Origin: Dastarcus helophoroides
Taxonomy: Eukaryota > Arthropoda > Insecta > Coleoptera > Bothrideridae
DNA: 64,000 nucleotides
Reading direction: 5' to 3'
Assembly: GCA_028583605.1 (NCBI GenBank)
Contig: CM053331.1
Coordinates: 2,564,001-2,628,000, forward strand
The notes beneath the pieces are model-generated. The model was not told the origin of the DNA, searched no databases, and saw only the letters and a list, made by a program, of their open reading frames with translations. Below, piece after piece: positions 35,880-49,004 of this stretch (positions are counted from its first letter, which is position 1; each line of letters starts with the position of its first letter). Position numbers and translations under genes: made by a program.

Positions 35880-38800
35880 TCTTAGAGCTGTTCTGAAGAC
35901 CCAGGAGCGTCTTTCATCACGTTTGAAGACGTTAATAAGTCTCCCGTTCTATTTGAAGAAGTGTAAAAGTTATAAAGACTCGAGTTAGTCTTTATACTTT
36001 ATGTTAAAAGTCTTTGGTACTACTTCTGAGTCTTTTATTCATTTTTAATTCCTTCTGAATACAATAGTTTGAACTGACGTAGTTTCTGAAGTTGTAAGTC
36101 TGCTGAGATCCCCCCTAAAAATACAAGTGAGACTTCTATGCTGCTGGAAGTGGTCATCGGCTGTTCTATTTATTTTGAAGGCATGAGTGAACTTTCATAT
36201 AACATCAAAGAGTCTTATAGCTCTTCTAAAGATCCACGAGAGTCTTATATCATGTTTGAAGACGTTAATAAGTCTCCCGTTCTATTTGAAGAAGTGTAAA
36301 AGTTATAAAGACTCGAGTTAGTCTTTATACTTTATGTTAAAAGTCTTTGATACTACTTCTGAGTCTTTTATTCATTTCTAATTCCTTCTGAATACAATAG
36401 TTTGAACTGACGTAGTTTCTGAAGTTGTAAGTCTGCTGAGATCCCCCCTAAAAATACAAGTGAGACTTCTATGCTGCTGGAAGTGATCATCGGCTGTTCT
36501 ATTTATTTTGAAGGCATGAGTGGACTTTCGTTTAACATCAAAGAGTCTTATAGCTCTTCTAAAGACCCACGAGAGTCTTATATCATGTTGGAAGACGTTA
36601 ATAAGTCTTTGGTTCTATTTGGAGAAGTGTAAAATTTATAAGGACTCGAGTTAGTTCCCATCACTTTATGTTAGAAGTCTTTGGTACTAGTTTAGCGTCA
36701 TTGGCTTGTTTTTAATTACTTAAAGAAAACCTCGCAGCTCTTCTGAAGACCCACGACAGTCTTTCATCACGTTTGAAGACGTTAATAAGTATTTGGTTTT
36801 ATTTGGAGAAGTGTAAAATTTGCAAAGACTCGAGTTAGTTTTCATCATTTTACCGTAGAAGTCTCTGGTACTAGTTGTGAGTCTTTAATTCGTTTTTAAC
36901 TCCTTCTGAATACAGTAGTATCAACTGACCTAGCTTCTGAAGTTGTAAGTCTGCTTAAATGCCCTCTAAAGACACAAGTGAGACTTCTATGCTTCTGGAA
37001 GTCCTAGTCTATTTATGTTGAAGACATAAGTGAATTTTAATATAACATCAAAGAGTCTTATAGTCTTCTATACAGTCTATTCAGTCTATACAGTCTTTCA
37101 GCATGTTTGAAGACGTTAATAAGTTTTTAGTTTTATTTGGAGAAGTGTAAAATTTATAAAGACTTGGGCTAGTTTTCATCATTTTACCTTAAAAGTCTCT
37201 GGTACCAGTTGTGGATTTTTGATTCATTTTTAATTCTGAATACAGTACTTTGATCTGAGAAATTTCTGAAGTTGTAAGTCTGCTGATATCCCCCCTAAAG
37301 ACACAAGTGAGACTTCTATGCTGCTGGAAGTGGTGATCGGCTGTTGTATTTATTTTGAAGGCATGAATGAATTTTCATATAATATCAAAGCATCTTATAG
37401 CTCTTCTGAAGACCCACGATAGTCTTTCTTCATGTTTGAAGACGTTAATAAGTCTTTGATTCTATTTAGGGAAGTGTAAAATTTATAAAGACTTGAGTTA
37501 GTTATCATCACTTTACGTTAGAAGCCTTTGGTACTGGTTTAGCGCCATTGGCTTGTTTTTAACTACTTCAAAATAAACTCGCAGTTCTTCTGAAGGTCCA
37601 CGAGAGTCTTCCATCATATTTGAAGACGTTAATAAGTCTTTGGTTTCATTTGGAGAAGTGTAAAATTTATAAAGACTTGGGCTAGTTTTCATCATTTTAC
37701 CTTAAAAATCTTTGGTACTACTTCTGAGTCTTTTATTCATTTTTAATTCCTTCTGAATACAATAGTTTGAACTGACGTAGTTTCTGAAGTTGTAGGTCTG
37801 CTGAGATCCCCCCTAAAAATACAAGTGAGACTTCTATGCTGCTGGAAGTGGTCATCGGCTGTTCTATTTATTTTGAAGGCATGAGTGAACTTTCGTATAA
37901 CATCAAAGAGTCTTATAGCTCTTCTAAAGACCCACGAGAGTCTTTCATCATGTTTGAAGACGTTAATAAGTCTTTGGTTCTATTTGGAGAAGTGTAAAAT
38001 TTATAAGGACTCGAGTTAGTTCCCATCACTTTATGTTAGAAGTCTTTGGTACTAGTTTAGCGTCATTGGCTTGTTTTTAACTACTTCAAGAAAACCTCGC
38101 AGCTCTTCTGAAGACCCATGACAGTCTTTCATCACGTTTGAAGACGTTAATAAGTATTTGGTTTTATTTGGAGAAGTGTAAAATTTGCAAAGACTCGAGT
38201 TAGTTTTCATCATTTTACCTTAGAAGTCTTTGGTACTAGTTGTGAGTCTTTGATTCGTTTTTAACTCCTTCTGAATACAGTAGTATCAACTGACCTAGCT
38301 TCTGAAGTTGTAAGTCTGCTTAAATCCCTTCTAAAGACACAAGTGAGACTTCTATGCTTCTGGAAGTCCTAGTCTATTTATGTTGAAGACATAAGTGAAT
38401 TTTAATATAACATCAAAAAATCTTATAGTCTTCTATACAGTCTATACAGTATATTCAGTCTATACAGTCTATACAGTCTTTCAACATGTTTGAAGACGTT
38501 AATAAGTCTTTAGTTTTATTTGGAGAAGTGTAAAATTTATAAAGACTTGGGCTAGTTTTCATCATTTTACCTTAAAAGTCTCTGGTACCAGTTGTGAATT
38601 TTTGATTCATTTTTAATTTTGAATACAGTACTTTGATCTGAGAAATTTCTGAAGTTGTAAGTCTGCTGATATCCCCCCTAAAGACACAAGTGAGACTTCT
38701 ATGCTGCTGGAAGTGGTGATCGGCTGTTCTATTTATTTTGAAGGCATGAATAAATTTTCATATAACATCAAAGCATCTTATAGCTCTTCTGAAGACCCAC

Positions 38801-40545
38801 GAGAGTCTTTCTTCATGTTTGAAGACGTTAATAAGTCTTTGGTTCTATTTGCAGAAGTGTAAAATTTATAAAGACTTGAATTAGATTCCATCATTTTACC
38901 TTAGAAGTCTCTGGCACTAGTTGTAAGTCTTTGATTCGTTTTTATATCCTTGTGAATACACTAGTTTGAACTAACATAGCTTCTGAAGCTGTGAGTCTGC
39001 TCAGCTCCCTTCTAAAGACACCGGTGAGACTTCTATGATTTCAGACTGTTCCATTTATTCTGAAGGAATAAATGAATTTTCCTAAAACCTAAATGAGTTT
39101 TACAATTTTTTTTAAATCCATGAGAGACTTTCATTATGTTTGAAGACGTTAATAAGTCTTTCGTTCTATTTAAAGAAGTGTAAAAGTTATAAAGACTCGA
39201 GTTAGTCTTCACCGCTTTACGTTAAAAGTCTTTGGTACCAGATGTAAGTCTTTGATTCGTTTTTAGCTCCTTCTGAATACAGTAGTTTGAACTGACGTAG
39301 CTTCTGAAGTCTGCTCAGATTCCCCTAAAGACACAAGTGGGACTTCTATGCTTTTGGAAGCGGTGAGAGAATGTTCCATTTATTTTGAAGGCTTTAGTGA
39401 ATTTTCATATAACATCAAAGAGTCTTATAGCTCTTCTGAAGACCCACGAGAATCTTTCATTATGTTTGAGGACGTTAATAAGTCTTTGGTTCTATTTGGA
39501 GAAGTGTAAAATTTATAAAGACTCCAGTTAGATTTCATCAATTTACCTTAGAAGTCTCTGGTACTAGTTGTGAGCCTTTGATTCATTTTTATAACCTTCT
39601 GAATACACTAGTTTGAACTCACATCGCTTCTGAAGCTGTCAGTCTTCTCAGCTTTCTTCTAAAGACACAGGTGAAACTTCTATGATTTCAGAAGTGATAA
39701 TCGACTGTTCCATTTATTCTGAAGGAATGAGTGAATTTTCCTAAAACCTAAATGAGTCTTACAACTTTTCGGAAAATCCATAAGAGACTTTCATCACGTT
39801 TGAAGACGTTAATAAGTCTTTCGTTCTATTTGAAGAAGTGTAAAAGTTATAAAGACTCGAGTTAGTCTGCACCACTTTACGTTAAAAGTCTTTGGTACTA
39901 GATGTAAGTGTTTGGTTCGTTTTTAGCTCCTTCTGAATACAGTAGTTTGAACTGACGTAGCTTCTGAAATTATAAGTCTACTTAGATCCCCCTAAAGACA
40001 CAAGTGAGACTTCTATGCTTCTGGGAACGGTGATAGGCTGTTCCACTTATTTTGAAGGCATGAGTGAATTTTCATATAACATCAAAGAGTCTTATAGTCT
40101 TCTGAAGACCCACGACAATGTTTTGTCATGTTTGAAGACGTTAATAAGTCTTTGGTTCTATTTGGAGAAGTGTAAAATTTATAAGGACTCGAGTTAGTTC
40201 TCATCACTTTATGTTAGAAGTCTTTGGTACTAGTTTAGTGTCCTTGGCTTGTTTTTAACTACTTCAGGAAAACCTCGCAGCTCTTCTGAAGACCCACGAC
40301 AGTCTTTCATCACGTTTGAAGACGTTAATAAGTCTTTGGTTTTATTTGGAGAAGTGTAAAATTTATACAGACTCGAGCTAGTTTTCATCGTTTTACCTTA
40401 GAAGTCTTTGGTAGTCATTGTGAGTCTTTGATTCGTTTTTAACTCCTATGCAGTTTCAACTGACGTAGCTTTTGAAATTGTAAGTTTGCTCAGCTACTCC
40501 CTAAAAACACACGTGAGACTTCTATGCTTTTGGAGGTGACAAGTT
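35880..40545 (-). repeat. ~333-bp satellite A, right array, inverted, with ~185-bp deletion variants
   Basis: This is the satellite of 26.3-31.6 kb in reverse orientation. The block 'gaagacgttaataagtcttt' or a variant starts near 35923, 36256, 36590, 36775, 37102, 37437, 37624, 37957, 38143, 38492, 38820, 39140, 39470, 39800, 40135 and 40320. Most spacings are 320-350 bp, but four are 185-187 bp and represent a monomer with a deletion of about 147 bp (junction near 'tttagcgtcattggcttgtt'). The block 36590-37437 is nearly repeated at 37957-38820. A short 'tctatacag' microsatellite differs in length between these two copies. Confidence 0.94.
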
Positions 40546-40549
40546 TGAC

Positions 40550-43500
40550 TATTTTTGAATATTTCGATATTTTTAAAAATTTTACATTTTTGAAAAATTG
40601 CGACTTTTGACTGATATTTTGTATAAAACTTTCGATTTTATCTGTTTTTTAAGGTAATTTCGACATTTTTGAAAATTTCAACATTTTTTGAAAATTTCGA
40701 CATTTAAAAATTTAGACATTTTGGAAATTTTGACATTTTTTAAAAATTCCGACTTTTGAATGAAATTTTTCATGAAACCTTCGACTTTCTTTTGTAAATT
40801 TTACTATTTTTTGAAAATTTTGACGCTTTTTAAAAATTTCGGTTTTTTTATGAAAATTTCGATTTCTTTTTGATGCTCTCGATTATTTTTAAAAATATGA
40901 ACAGTTTTGGAAAATGTCTACATTTTTTATAAAAATTTCGATTCTCTTTTGATAAATTGGATTTTTTCGATAATTTTGACCATTTTTGAATATTTCGACA
41001 TTTTTGAAACTTTTATATTTTTGCTACCTTTGAAAGATATTTTATATGAAAATTTCGATTTTATCGGATTTTTATAATTTCGACATTTTTTGAAATTTTC
41101 AATATTTTTTGAAAATTTCAATATTTTTTGAAAATTTCAATATCTTTTGAAAATTTCGATATTTTCTGAAAATTTTGACATTTTTTTCAAAATTTCGCCC
41201 TTTTTATGAACATTTCGATTCTCTTCGATGGTTTCGACTATTTTCGAAAATTTAGGTATCTTTTGAAAACATTGCTTTTATTTGGAAATTTCTACATTTT
41301 TTATGAAAATTTCGTTTTTTTCGATAATTTAGATTTTTTCGACAATATCGACTATTTTTGAATATTTCGACATTTCGTAAAAATTTATACATTTTCTGAA
41401 AATTTTTAATGTTTTTAAAATTGCGACTTTTCAATTACAATTTTTATCAAAACTTTGATTTTTTGAAATTCCTTTATTTCGACAGTTTTTGAAAATTTCT
41501 ACATTTTTTGAAAATTCTAACGTTTTTTGAAAATGTTGACATTTTAAAAAAATTTCGACTTTTTTTAATGAAAAATTTAATTTTTTTTCTATAATTTCGA
41601 CAATTTTCGAAAATTATGATATTTTTTATATTTTTTACTTGTTTTATGAAAATTTCCATTTTTTCGATAATTTCGATTTTTTCGATAATTTCGACGAATT
41701 TTGAAAATTTCGCCAATTTTTGAAAACTTAGACATCTATATTTTGAAAATTAAGACTTTTTTAAAAAAATTCAGACATGTTTTGAAAATGTTGACATTTT
41801 TTAGAAACTTCGAATGACATTTTGTATCAAAATTTAGACTATTTTTGAAAATTTCGATATCTTTTCAAAATTTTGGTATTTCTTAAAAATATGGTTCTTT
41901 TTAATGAAAATTTCAATATTTTTCGATAATCTCGACTAGTTCTGAAAATTTGTTTTTTCAAAATTTTGCTATTTTTTTAAAATATGGTCTATTTTAATGA
42001 AAATTTCAATATTTTTCGATAATTTCGGCTAGCTTTGAAAAGTTCGATATTTTTCGAACATCTTCACAATTTTTTTAAAATGTTTACATTTTTTCATTAA
42101 AATTTCGATTTTTTTTTTGATAATTTTGACTATTTTTGAAAATTTCGAAATTTTTCGATAATTTCGACTAATTTTGAAAATTTCGCCAATTTTTGAAAAC
42201 TTGGACATCCATATTTTGAAAATTAAGACTTTTTTTAAAAATTCAGACATGTTTTGAAAATGTTGACATTTTTTAGAAACTTCGAATGACATTTTGTATG
42301 AAAATTTAGACTATTTTTGAAAATTTCGATATTTTTTCAAAATTTTGGTATTTCTTAAAAATATGGTTTTTTTTAATGAAAATTTCAATATTTTTGGATA
42401 ATCTCGACTAGTTCTGAAAATTTGTTTTTTCAAAATTTTGATATTTTTTAAAAATATGGTCTATTTTAATGAAAATTTCAATATTTTTCGATAATTTCGG
42501 CTAGCTTTGAAAAGTTCGATATTTTTCGAACATCTTCATAATTTTTTGAAAATGTTTACATTTTTTCATTAAAATTTCGATTTTTTTTTGATAATTTCGA
42601 CTATTTTTGAAAATTTCGACATTTTTCGATAATTTCGACTAATTTTGAAAATTTCGCCAATTTTTGAAAACTTGGACATCCATATTTTGAAAATTAAGAC
42701 TTTTTTTAAAAATTCAGACATGTTTTGAAAATGTTGACATTTTTTAGAAACTTCGAATGACATTTTGTATGAAAATTTAGACTATTTTTGAAAATTTCGA
42801 TATTTTTTCAAAATTTTGGTATTTCTTAAAAATATGGTTTTTTTTAATGAAAATTTCAATATTTTTGGATAATCTCGACTAGTTCTGAAAATTTGTTTTT
42901 TCAAAATTTTGATATTTTTTAAAAATATGGTCTATTTTAATGAAAATTTCAATATTTTTCGATAATTTCGGCTAGCTTTGAAAAGTTCGATATTTTTCGA
43001 ACATCTTCATAATTTTTTGAAAATGTTTACATTTTTTCATTAAAATTTCGATTTTTTTTTGATAATTTCGACTATTTTTGAAAATTTCGACATTTTTCGA
43101 TAATTTCGACTAATTTTGAAAATTTCGCCAATTTTTGAAAACTTGGACATCCATATTTTGAAAATTAAGACTTTTTTTAAAAATTCAGACATGTTTTGAA
43201 AATGTTGACATTTTTTAGAAAATTCGAATGATATTTTGTATGAAAATTTAGACTATTTTTGAAAATTTCGATATTTTTTCAAAATTTTGGTATTTCTTAA
43301 AAATATGGTTTTTTTTAATGAAAATTTCAATATTTTTCGATAATCTCGACTAGTTCTGAAAATTTGTTTTTTCAAAATTTTGCTATTTTTTAAAAATATG
43401 GTCTATTTTAATGAAAATTTCAATATTTTTCGATAATTTTGGCTAGCTTTGAAAAGTTCGAAATTTTTCGAACATCTTCATAATTTTTTGAAAATGTTTA

Positions 43501-44220
43501 CATTTTTTCATTAAAATTTCGATTTTTTTTTTGATAATTTCGACTATTTTTGAAAATTTCGACATTTTTCGAACATCTTCACATTTTTTTTTGAAAATTT
43601 AGACATTTTTTCAAAATTCGGAATGTTTTGAAAATTTTGACATTTGTTAGAAATTTAGACTTTTGAATCACATTTTGAATAGAAATTTTGATTATTTTTG
43701 AAAATTTCGACATTTTTTTAAAATTTTATTATTTCTTAAAAATATGGCTTTTTTTAATGAGAATTTCAATATTTTTCGATAATCTCGACTAGTTCTGAAA
43801 ATTTGGACATTGTTCGAACATCTTCACAATTTTTTAAAAAGTCTTAGGTACTTTTTTTATGAAATTTTGATTTTTTCGAAAAATTCGACTATTTTTAAAA
43901 TTTTTGACATTTTTCGAACAGTTTCACATTTTTTTTAAAAATCATTAAATTTTTTATGAAAATTTCGATTTTTTCGATAATTTCGACTATTTTTGAAAAT
44001 TTCCGACATTTTTTGAAAATTTCGACTTTTTTTGAAAGTTTTTGCACTTTTTAAAAATTCCGACTTCTGGATGACATTTTTTATGAAAACTGGAGTCGAA
44101 AATTTCGACTATTTTTGAAAATTTCGCTTTTATTCAAATTTTGGCACTTTTTGAAGATTTTGACACAAAAATTTAACTCCTTTTGGAAATTTTTTAAAAT
44201 GGCTACATTTTTCAAACCTC
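40550..44220 (-). repeat. AT-rich satellite B, right array, inverted, with a ~471-bp higher-order repeat
   Basis: The words are those of 31.57-33.68 kb in reverse orientation (gaaaatttcgacattttttg). From about 41.75 to 43.5 kb a long unit of about 471 bp is repeated almost unchanged. The marker 'ttcgaatgacattttgtatg' occurs near 41809, 42281, 42752 and 43223, and an identical minus-strand frame beginning MSFEVSKKCQHFQ appears twice (ends 42292 and 42763). This is a recent local amplification inside an older, degenerate array. Confidence 0.92.
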
Positions 44221-44289
44221 TATATTACGAAAAACTGTTTGAGATACTCACAAACTAATGTCATATCCAGAAAGTTAATATTTTCTTGG

Positions 44290-44946
44290 ATTTCTTATCA
44301 TGGCCTTTTATTTATTACTTGGTCTACGTCCTAATCGTAACTCAATATAATGTGTTTGTCTGTCCGTCTGTTTGTTGGCTTTTCAATTACTGAACCGATT
44401 TCAATGAAAATTTGCGTAGAAATTCTTTAAAACTTGAAATAAAATATAGGCTCCCTTTTATTCTGTTTCAGATACATTTAAACTAATATTATATTGTAAC
44501 GCAATGTAAATAGATGAAATAGGATTTAAAATAGAATTGTAGAATTTAGTAAATAAAAAAGTTTCTAGAAGGATCTGATAAGGGGAAAGCTGCCGCGATA
44601 ACGAAACAAGTGGCAGATAACCGTTCCAGAAATTTCGGCAAACGATAAGCCTTATCTGCCGAAAAGTTCTAGAAGCCGGGGGCCAAAACTATAAAAGGCG
44701 GTCAGCTTTCCCTCGAGTAAGTCAGTTAGAAGTCAGTGTAGTTAGTGGGTTAGCAATTAGTAAATAATAAGTAAGTTACTGTTCAGTTGAAATGTGCCGA
44801 GTTAATTTGGTAATAAAGTGGTGTAATTCACACGTGGTAATCTACTCGAACCGATAAGCCCGTAACAATATCTAGAAAGCTGAGATTTTTTTATGGGTAT
44901 GTGCTATACAAAGAAACAAACACACTTTCGTATTTATATATTAGGA
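44290..44946. repeat. dispersed insect-type repeat, split by the solo LTR
   Basis: The left part contains 'tgtttgtctgtccgtctgtt' and 'ctgaaccgatttcaatgaaa'. The right part (after 44871) ends with 'caaacacactttcgtattta' and tatatattagga. I know these two blocks as parts of one dispersed repeat type frequent in insect genomes, there also in this order. Element boundaries are approximate and its class is uncertain. The LTR at 44495-44867 is inserted in the middle and is therefore younger. Confidence 0.6.
44495..44867 (+). mobile_element. solo LTR, probably Ty3/gypsy-type
   Basis: This 373-bp segment begins TGTAACGCAATG and ends CCCGTAACA, the TG...CA form of an LTR with inverted ends tgtaac/gtaaca. 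It is flanked by an exact 4-bp duplication, atat (44491-44494 and 44868-44871). Inside are a TATA box (tataaaag, 44690-44697), an arthropod initiator-like tcagtt 32 bases further on (44722), and a polyadenylation signal aataaa (44812-44817). These fit U3, R and U5 in that order on the plus strand. No gag-pol sequence and no second LTR follow, so it is a solo LTR left by recombination. The 4-bp duplication fits Ty3/gypsy or Bel/Pao; assignment to gypsy is inference. Confidence 0.85.
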
Positions 44947-46770
44947 TTGGGAGTATTAACTGGATCGAATTATTTCTTGAACAATTAAATCAGTCTTTTC
45001 TCTAATTAGGTAAATTTTCTCGTCGATAATTTTTAAAGTACGTTCGAGTAGTATTTTCTATTAAAGGACGAAGCACGTCGCTTGCATTAAAATAATTTAC
45101 GTATTTAGACACGTATTCCCCAGCTAATACCCCGATGAGTTAAGCAAACTTCATTTAACATTAATTGTGTCGTTTACACATAATTAAGCGATGACATTCG
45201 AGTTTTGCTCATTAAATGCGACGCCAGTCAGTGCACTTTTCGATAAGATAACAAAAGGAAGACACCTGGAAAAATCACGACTTCCTTAGAAACTGTGCTT
45301 TTAGAAGACAAAGAGTCCGTACGCCGAATACAAATTCGATTATCTATTACATCTAGTTGCACGGTGGAATTATCTTAGCAGACGTCCCTTGTGTCTGGGG
45401 GCTCTGGTTTCATGTTAAACGGAAATGCGTGTGTACGTGATTCTGAAGCGAAACCATAATGCTCGCCCGGAATAGGAATATAATAAAAACTGTTTATTTT
45501 CCGAGAACTGCGGCTATGAATCCCAATATAGTCTCTTTGTGCTGAACTTTTTGAGCAAAAAGAATCACCCCTTCGTTCCAGGGGAACGCAATTCTACTAT
45601 ACAAGGTTCTTTGGAAAAAGGACTGGCGTGGTACTTTCTACGAATAAACCAAAGCTTCAAAGCAAAAAAATTGAGAAATAGTTTACATTATCTTGTGTGT
45701 AGTGCCATGAAGCAAAATTTATCGATCGCAATTTGGAAACATCAATATTAATCACAGTAGCGGACAAACGTGCCGTTTTCTAATTGTAATTGATGAACTT
45801 ACGCTTGATTACTCTTTAGCACGTGCCTAAATGACAAAATAATAAATTTTTTAACCCACATCTAACCCGATAATAACATTCTGCAATAACAACAGAAAAT
45901 GACAAATTAATACACTTTAGATACATTTTAATCTTTTTTGAAATGGAAATTCGAGTAGAAGCTTAAAATTTTAGTTATTTGAGAATTTCGTAAAACTGAC
46001 CTATTCAGCAGCATAGTTAATAACCACAAAAAAGTATTTTTAGTTATTTTTTTATATTTAAGCACATTTAGTAATCACTATGTAGGTCAGCTCGTCATAA
46101 AATCTAGGTGTGTTGGAAATGATTTGCTTTTTTAATATAAGACAAATAGCGGGGATTGCACAAGTGCCTCGTTGGATCAAATCTCGACAATGGTATGCTA
46201 TGTCGCGCCAAATGAATTTTTAAAGAAACGCGAGTCGACAGATAGAGGACTATCAAACAATAAACGTTATTGTACAAACAAGAATTATCATGTTACACCT
46301 CTTAATTGATGGAAGCAAACCGTTATTTTTACATTACTATTTCCTCAATAAAAACAACGCTCAATTGTCAAGTAGATAAACAAACCGCTTGTGGATACAC
46401 CGCGAGCTAAATTGTCAACAAACACTTTCAAAAATAACATCTAAGATTTTGTGCGAAACTCCCAAATTATCTTTTTGTGAAAAGTTATCTGAGGACGTGG
46501 TTTCATAAGAATTTTTTAAAGATAGATTGTGTGCCAACTCTAGGGCGATTATAAAAGCAAACAGCTCAGCCAAACACTCTAAATTTAAATGACATCAGCC
46601 TAAGATAAATATTGCATTTATACTGAGTCGAGTGGGTAAAGTACCGCTCGAAAGGCTTAAATATTTGTCAATTATGGGCAATTAACTGTTTCGTTTTAAC
46701 GATGGCTATGTAAGATTAGAATCATCCGTGAAACGAGTCGCGATTCGATGCAATGAATGTTTTTTATTAG
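44872..46770. other. repeat-poor stretch without a supportable gene
   Basis: After the dispersed repeat ends (about 44946) the sequence is ordinary AT-rich DNA. Frames at 45539-45751 plus and 46696-46932 minus have no recognisable motif. No splice pattern, RNA gene or array was seen. Confidence 0.5.
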
Positions 46771-46773
46771 GAC

Positions 46774-46830
46774 CAGGGGCGGATTCAGCTTCCTCGTAGC
46801 CCCGTGCAACTCGCTGGGGGCTCCTATGAA
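46774..46830 (+). mobile_element. possible hAT-type terminus
   Basis: The sequence caggggcggattcagcttcc, followed by a G/C-rich stretch (gccccgtgcaactcgctggg), resembles terminal inverted repeats of hAT elements, which often begin CAGGGGCGGA. The matching inverted terminus was not found downstream, so no 8-bp target duplication can be tested. The minus-strand frame covering it is probably not a gene. Confidence 0.3.
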
Positions 46831-47150
46831 AATATGACGAAACCTTGTCGTATCTTTAAAACATTTTTGACAATTAAAAAAATAAGAACATTTTGGGATT
46901 TCAGTCAACGTTTTACAAACCGTAGCTAGCAACTAAAGTCATAATTTTAATTTTTTGAAATCTCAACAATTTAATTGCGAGATTTTGGCCATTCTTTTCT
47001 CATCTAATGTGTCAGAGCTTACAAAAACAACTTCCAATTTTCTAAAATTTCAAACTGCTAAGAAAAAGAAATAAAATTTGGAGATTAAAGTCAAACTTTC
47101 AACAAAAAATCGAATTTTAAGCTTGAAGACGAAATAAGTGAATTTTGATG

Positions 47151-47300
47151 GAACGGACTAGTCCTTGGTTATTTCCAAAAATTGAAATACAAATCTTGTC
47201 CCCTGAAACAAAAAAAGATTAAAAAACAACCTTCGTTGTGTTTTTTAATCTTTCTTGGTCTTAGGCGATAAGATTTGTATTTCAATTTTTGAAATAAGTG
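47151..47300. mobile_element. palindromic foldback element, copy 1 (no ribozyme-like core)
   Basis: The left arm holds 'attgaaatacaaatcttgtc' and 'aaaaaagattaaaaaacaac'. The right arm is its imperfect complement (ttgtgttttttaatctttct, agatttgtatttcaattttt). The apex is only cttcg, so the central core seen in the other copies is missing here. The element starts near gaacggactagtccttgg, as the others do. There is no coding content. Confidence 0.8.
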
Positions 47301-48116
47301 AAGTGAATGAATTTTAATTTTCAGAACTTCGAAATTTCGACTTCCAAATTCTTCGAAAATTCAATTTTTTCAAAATTTTGCCTTTCCTAAACATTCTTGA
47401 CATTGTTTACAGTTTTAACGTTTTTTTTGAAAATTTTGACTCCAAAATTAAACTTTTTTACAAATTTTGACATTTTACCAAAATTTCGAACAAATCAAAA
47501 TTTTGACATTTTACCAAAATTTGGAAAAAATCAAAATTTTGACTTTTTTCAACATTCTTGACATGATTCACAATTTTAACTTTTATTTGAAAATTTTCAC
47601 TCTAAAATTTCGAAGTTCTTTACATATTTTGACATTTCACCAAAATTTCGAAAAAGTCGAAATTTTGTTTTTTTTTCCAAAATTTCGACCTTATTAAAAA
47701 ATCTCCGCTTCGGCTTTTTTTTTCTAAATTTGACTTCGATAATTGCAACTCTTTGTTAAAATTTCAGTTTTTTTAAAATGTCGAGTTTTTTGAAAATGTC
47801 GAGTTTTTTAAATGTGTTGACATTTTTTCACGATTTTATTTCGAAATTAGGACTTCTTTTACCGAAATTCGAATTTTGTTAAATTGTCGACTTTTGCTAA
47901 AAATTTCGTAGATTTTCGCAGCTTCGATGGTTTTTGAAAATTTAGAACGATTCTGAAAATGTCGATATTTTTAGAAATTCAGATTTTTCAAAAATTTGGA
48001 TTAAACTGTAACTGTATAATTTTGATGTATTTTTAAAATTTCGATTCTTTCTTGATTCTTAAATCGACTTTTTTCAAAATTGTATTATTTTTTGACAAAA
48101 TCCGAAGCTTTTTTTT

Positions 48117-48290
48117 AGTGGAACGGACAGGTCCTCGGTTATCTTGAAAAAATTGAAATACAAATCTTATCCCCTGAAACCAAGAAAGATAAAAAACACA
48201 ACAGTATCTCTCTGAAGATGATAACTTGGCTGTCGAAACCCGTTAGAGCAACCTTTCTTGTGTTTTTTAATCATTCTCGGTTTCTGGGGT
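48117..48290 (+). mobile_element. palindromic foldback element, copy 2, with hammerhead-like core
   Basis: Starts gtggaacggacaggtcctcg. Left arm 'attgaaatacaaatcttatc', 'cctgaaaccaagaaagataa'; right arm ttgtgttttttaatcattct, cggtttctgggg. The apex at 48208-48248 reads ctct CTGAAGA, a stem with one mismatch (gataac/gctgtc), GAAA, cccg, tt, agag. The outer ctct/agag could pair. The far right arm is truncated compared with copy 3. Confidence 0.75.
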
Positions 48291-49004
48291 CAAAACTTCG
48301 ACTTTTAGATTTTTCAAAATTTCGACTACCAAATTTTTCAAAATTTTGACTTTCTTAAATATTCTTGACATTGTTTACAATTTTAACTCTTTTTTTGAAA
48401 ATTTTGACTCGAAAATTAAAGTTTTTTACAAATTTAAACATTTTACCAAAATTTCGAACAACTCAAAATTTTGCCATTTAACCAAAATTTCGAACAAATC
48501 AAAATTTTGACATTTTACCAAAATTTCGAAAAAATCAAAATTTTGACTTTCAAAATTTCGACATTATTAAAAAATCTCCGTTTAGTCGTTTTTTTTCTAA
48601 ATTTGACTTCGATAATTGCAAGTTTTTATTAAAATTTCAGTTTTGAAACTTTCAGTTTTTTTGAAATGTCGAGTATTTTGAAATTGTCGAGTTTTGTAAA
48701 AGGTGGACAGTTTTTCACGATTTTATTTCGAAATTAGGACTTCTTTTACCGAAATTCGGAATTTGTAAAATTGTCGACCTTTGCTAAAAATTTCGATGTT
48801 TTTCGATATTTTGATGTTTTTCGAAATTTCGATGTTTTTCGAAATTTCGACGTTTTTAGAAATTTCTAACGATTTTGAAAATTTCGATATTAGAAATTCG
48901 GATTTTTCGAAAATTTGGATTATTCTGAAAACTGTAACTGTATATTTTGATATATTTTTAATATTTCGATTCTTTCTTAATTCTTAAATCAGAAGCTTTT
49001 TTTT

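Noticed and set aside
46774..47300. A complete hAT or MITE element
   Set aside because: Only one possible terminus was found; the inverted partner and an 8-bp duplication were not seen.
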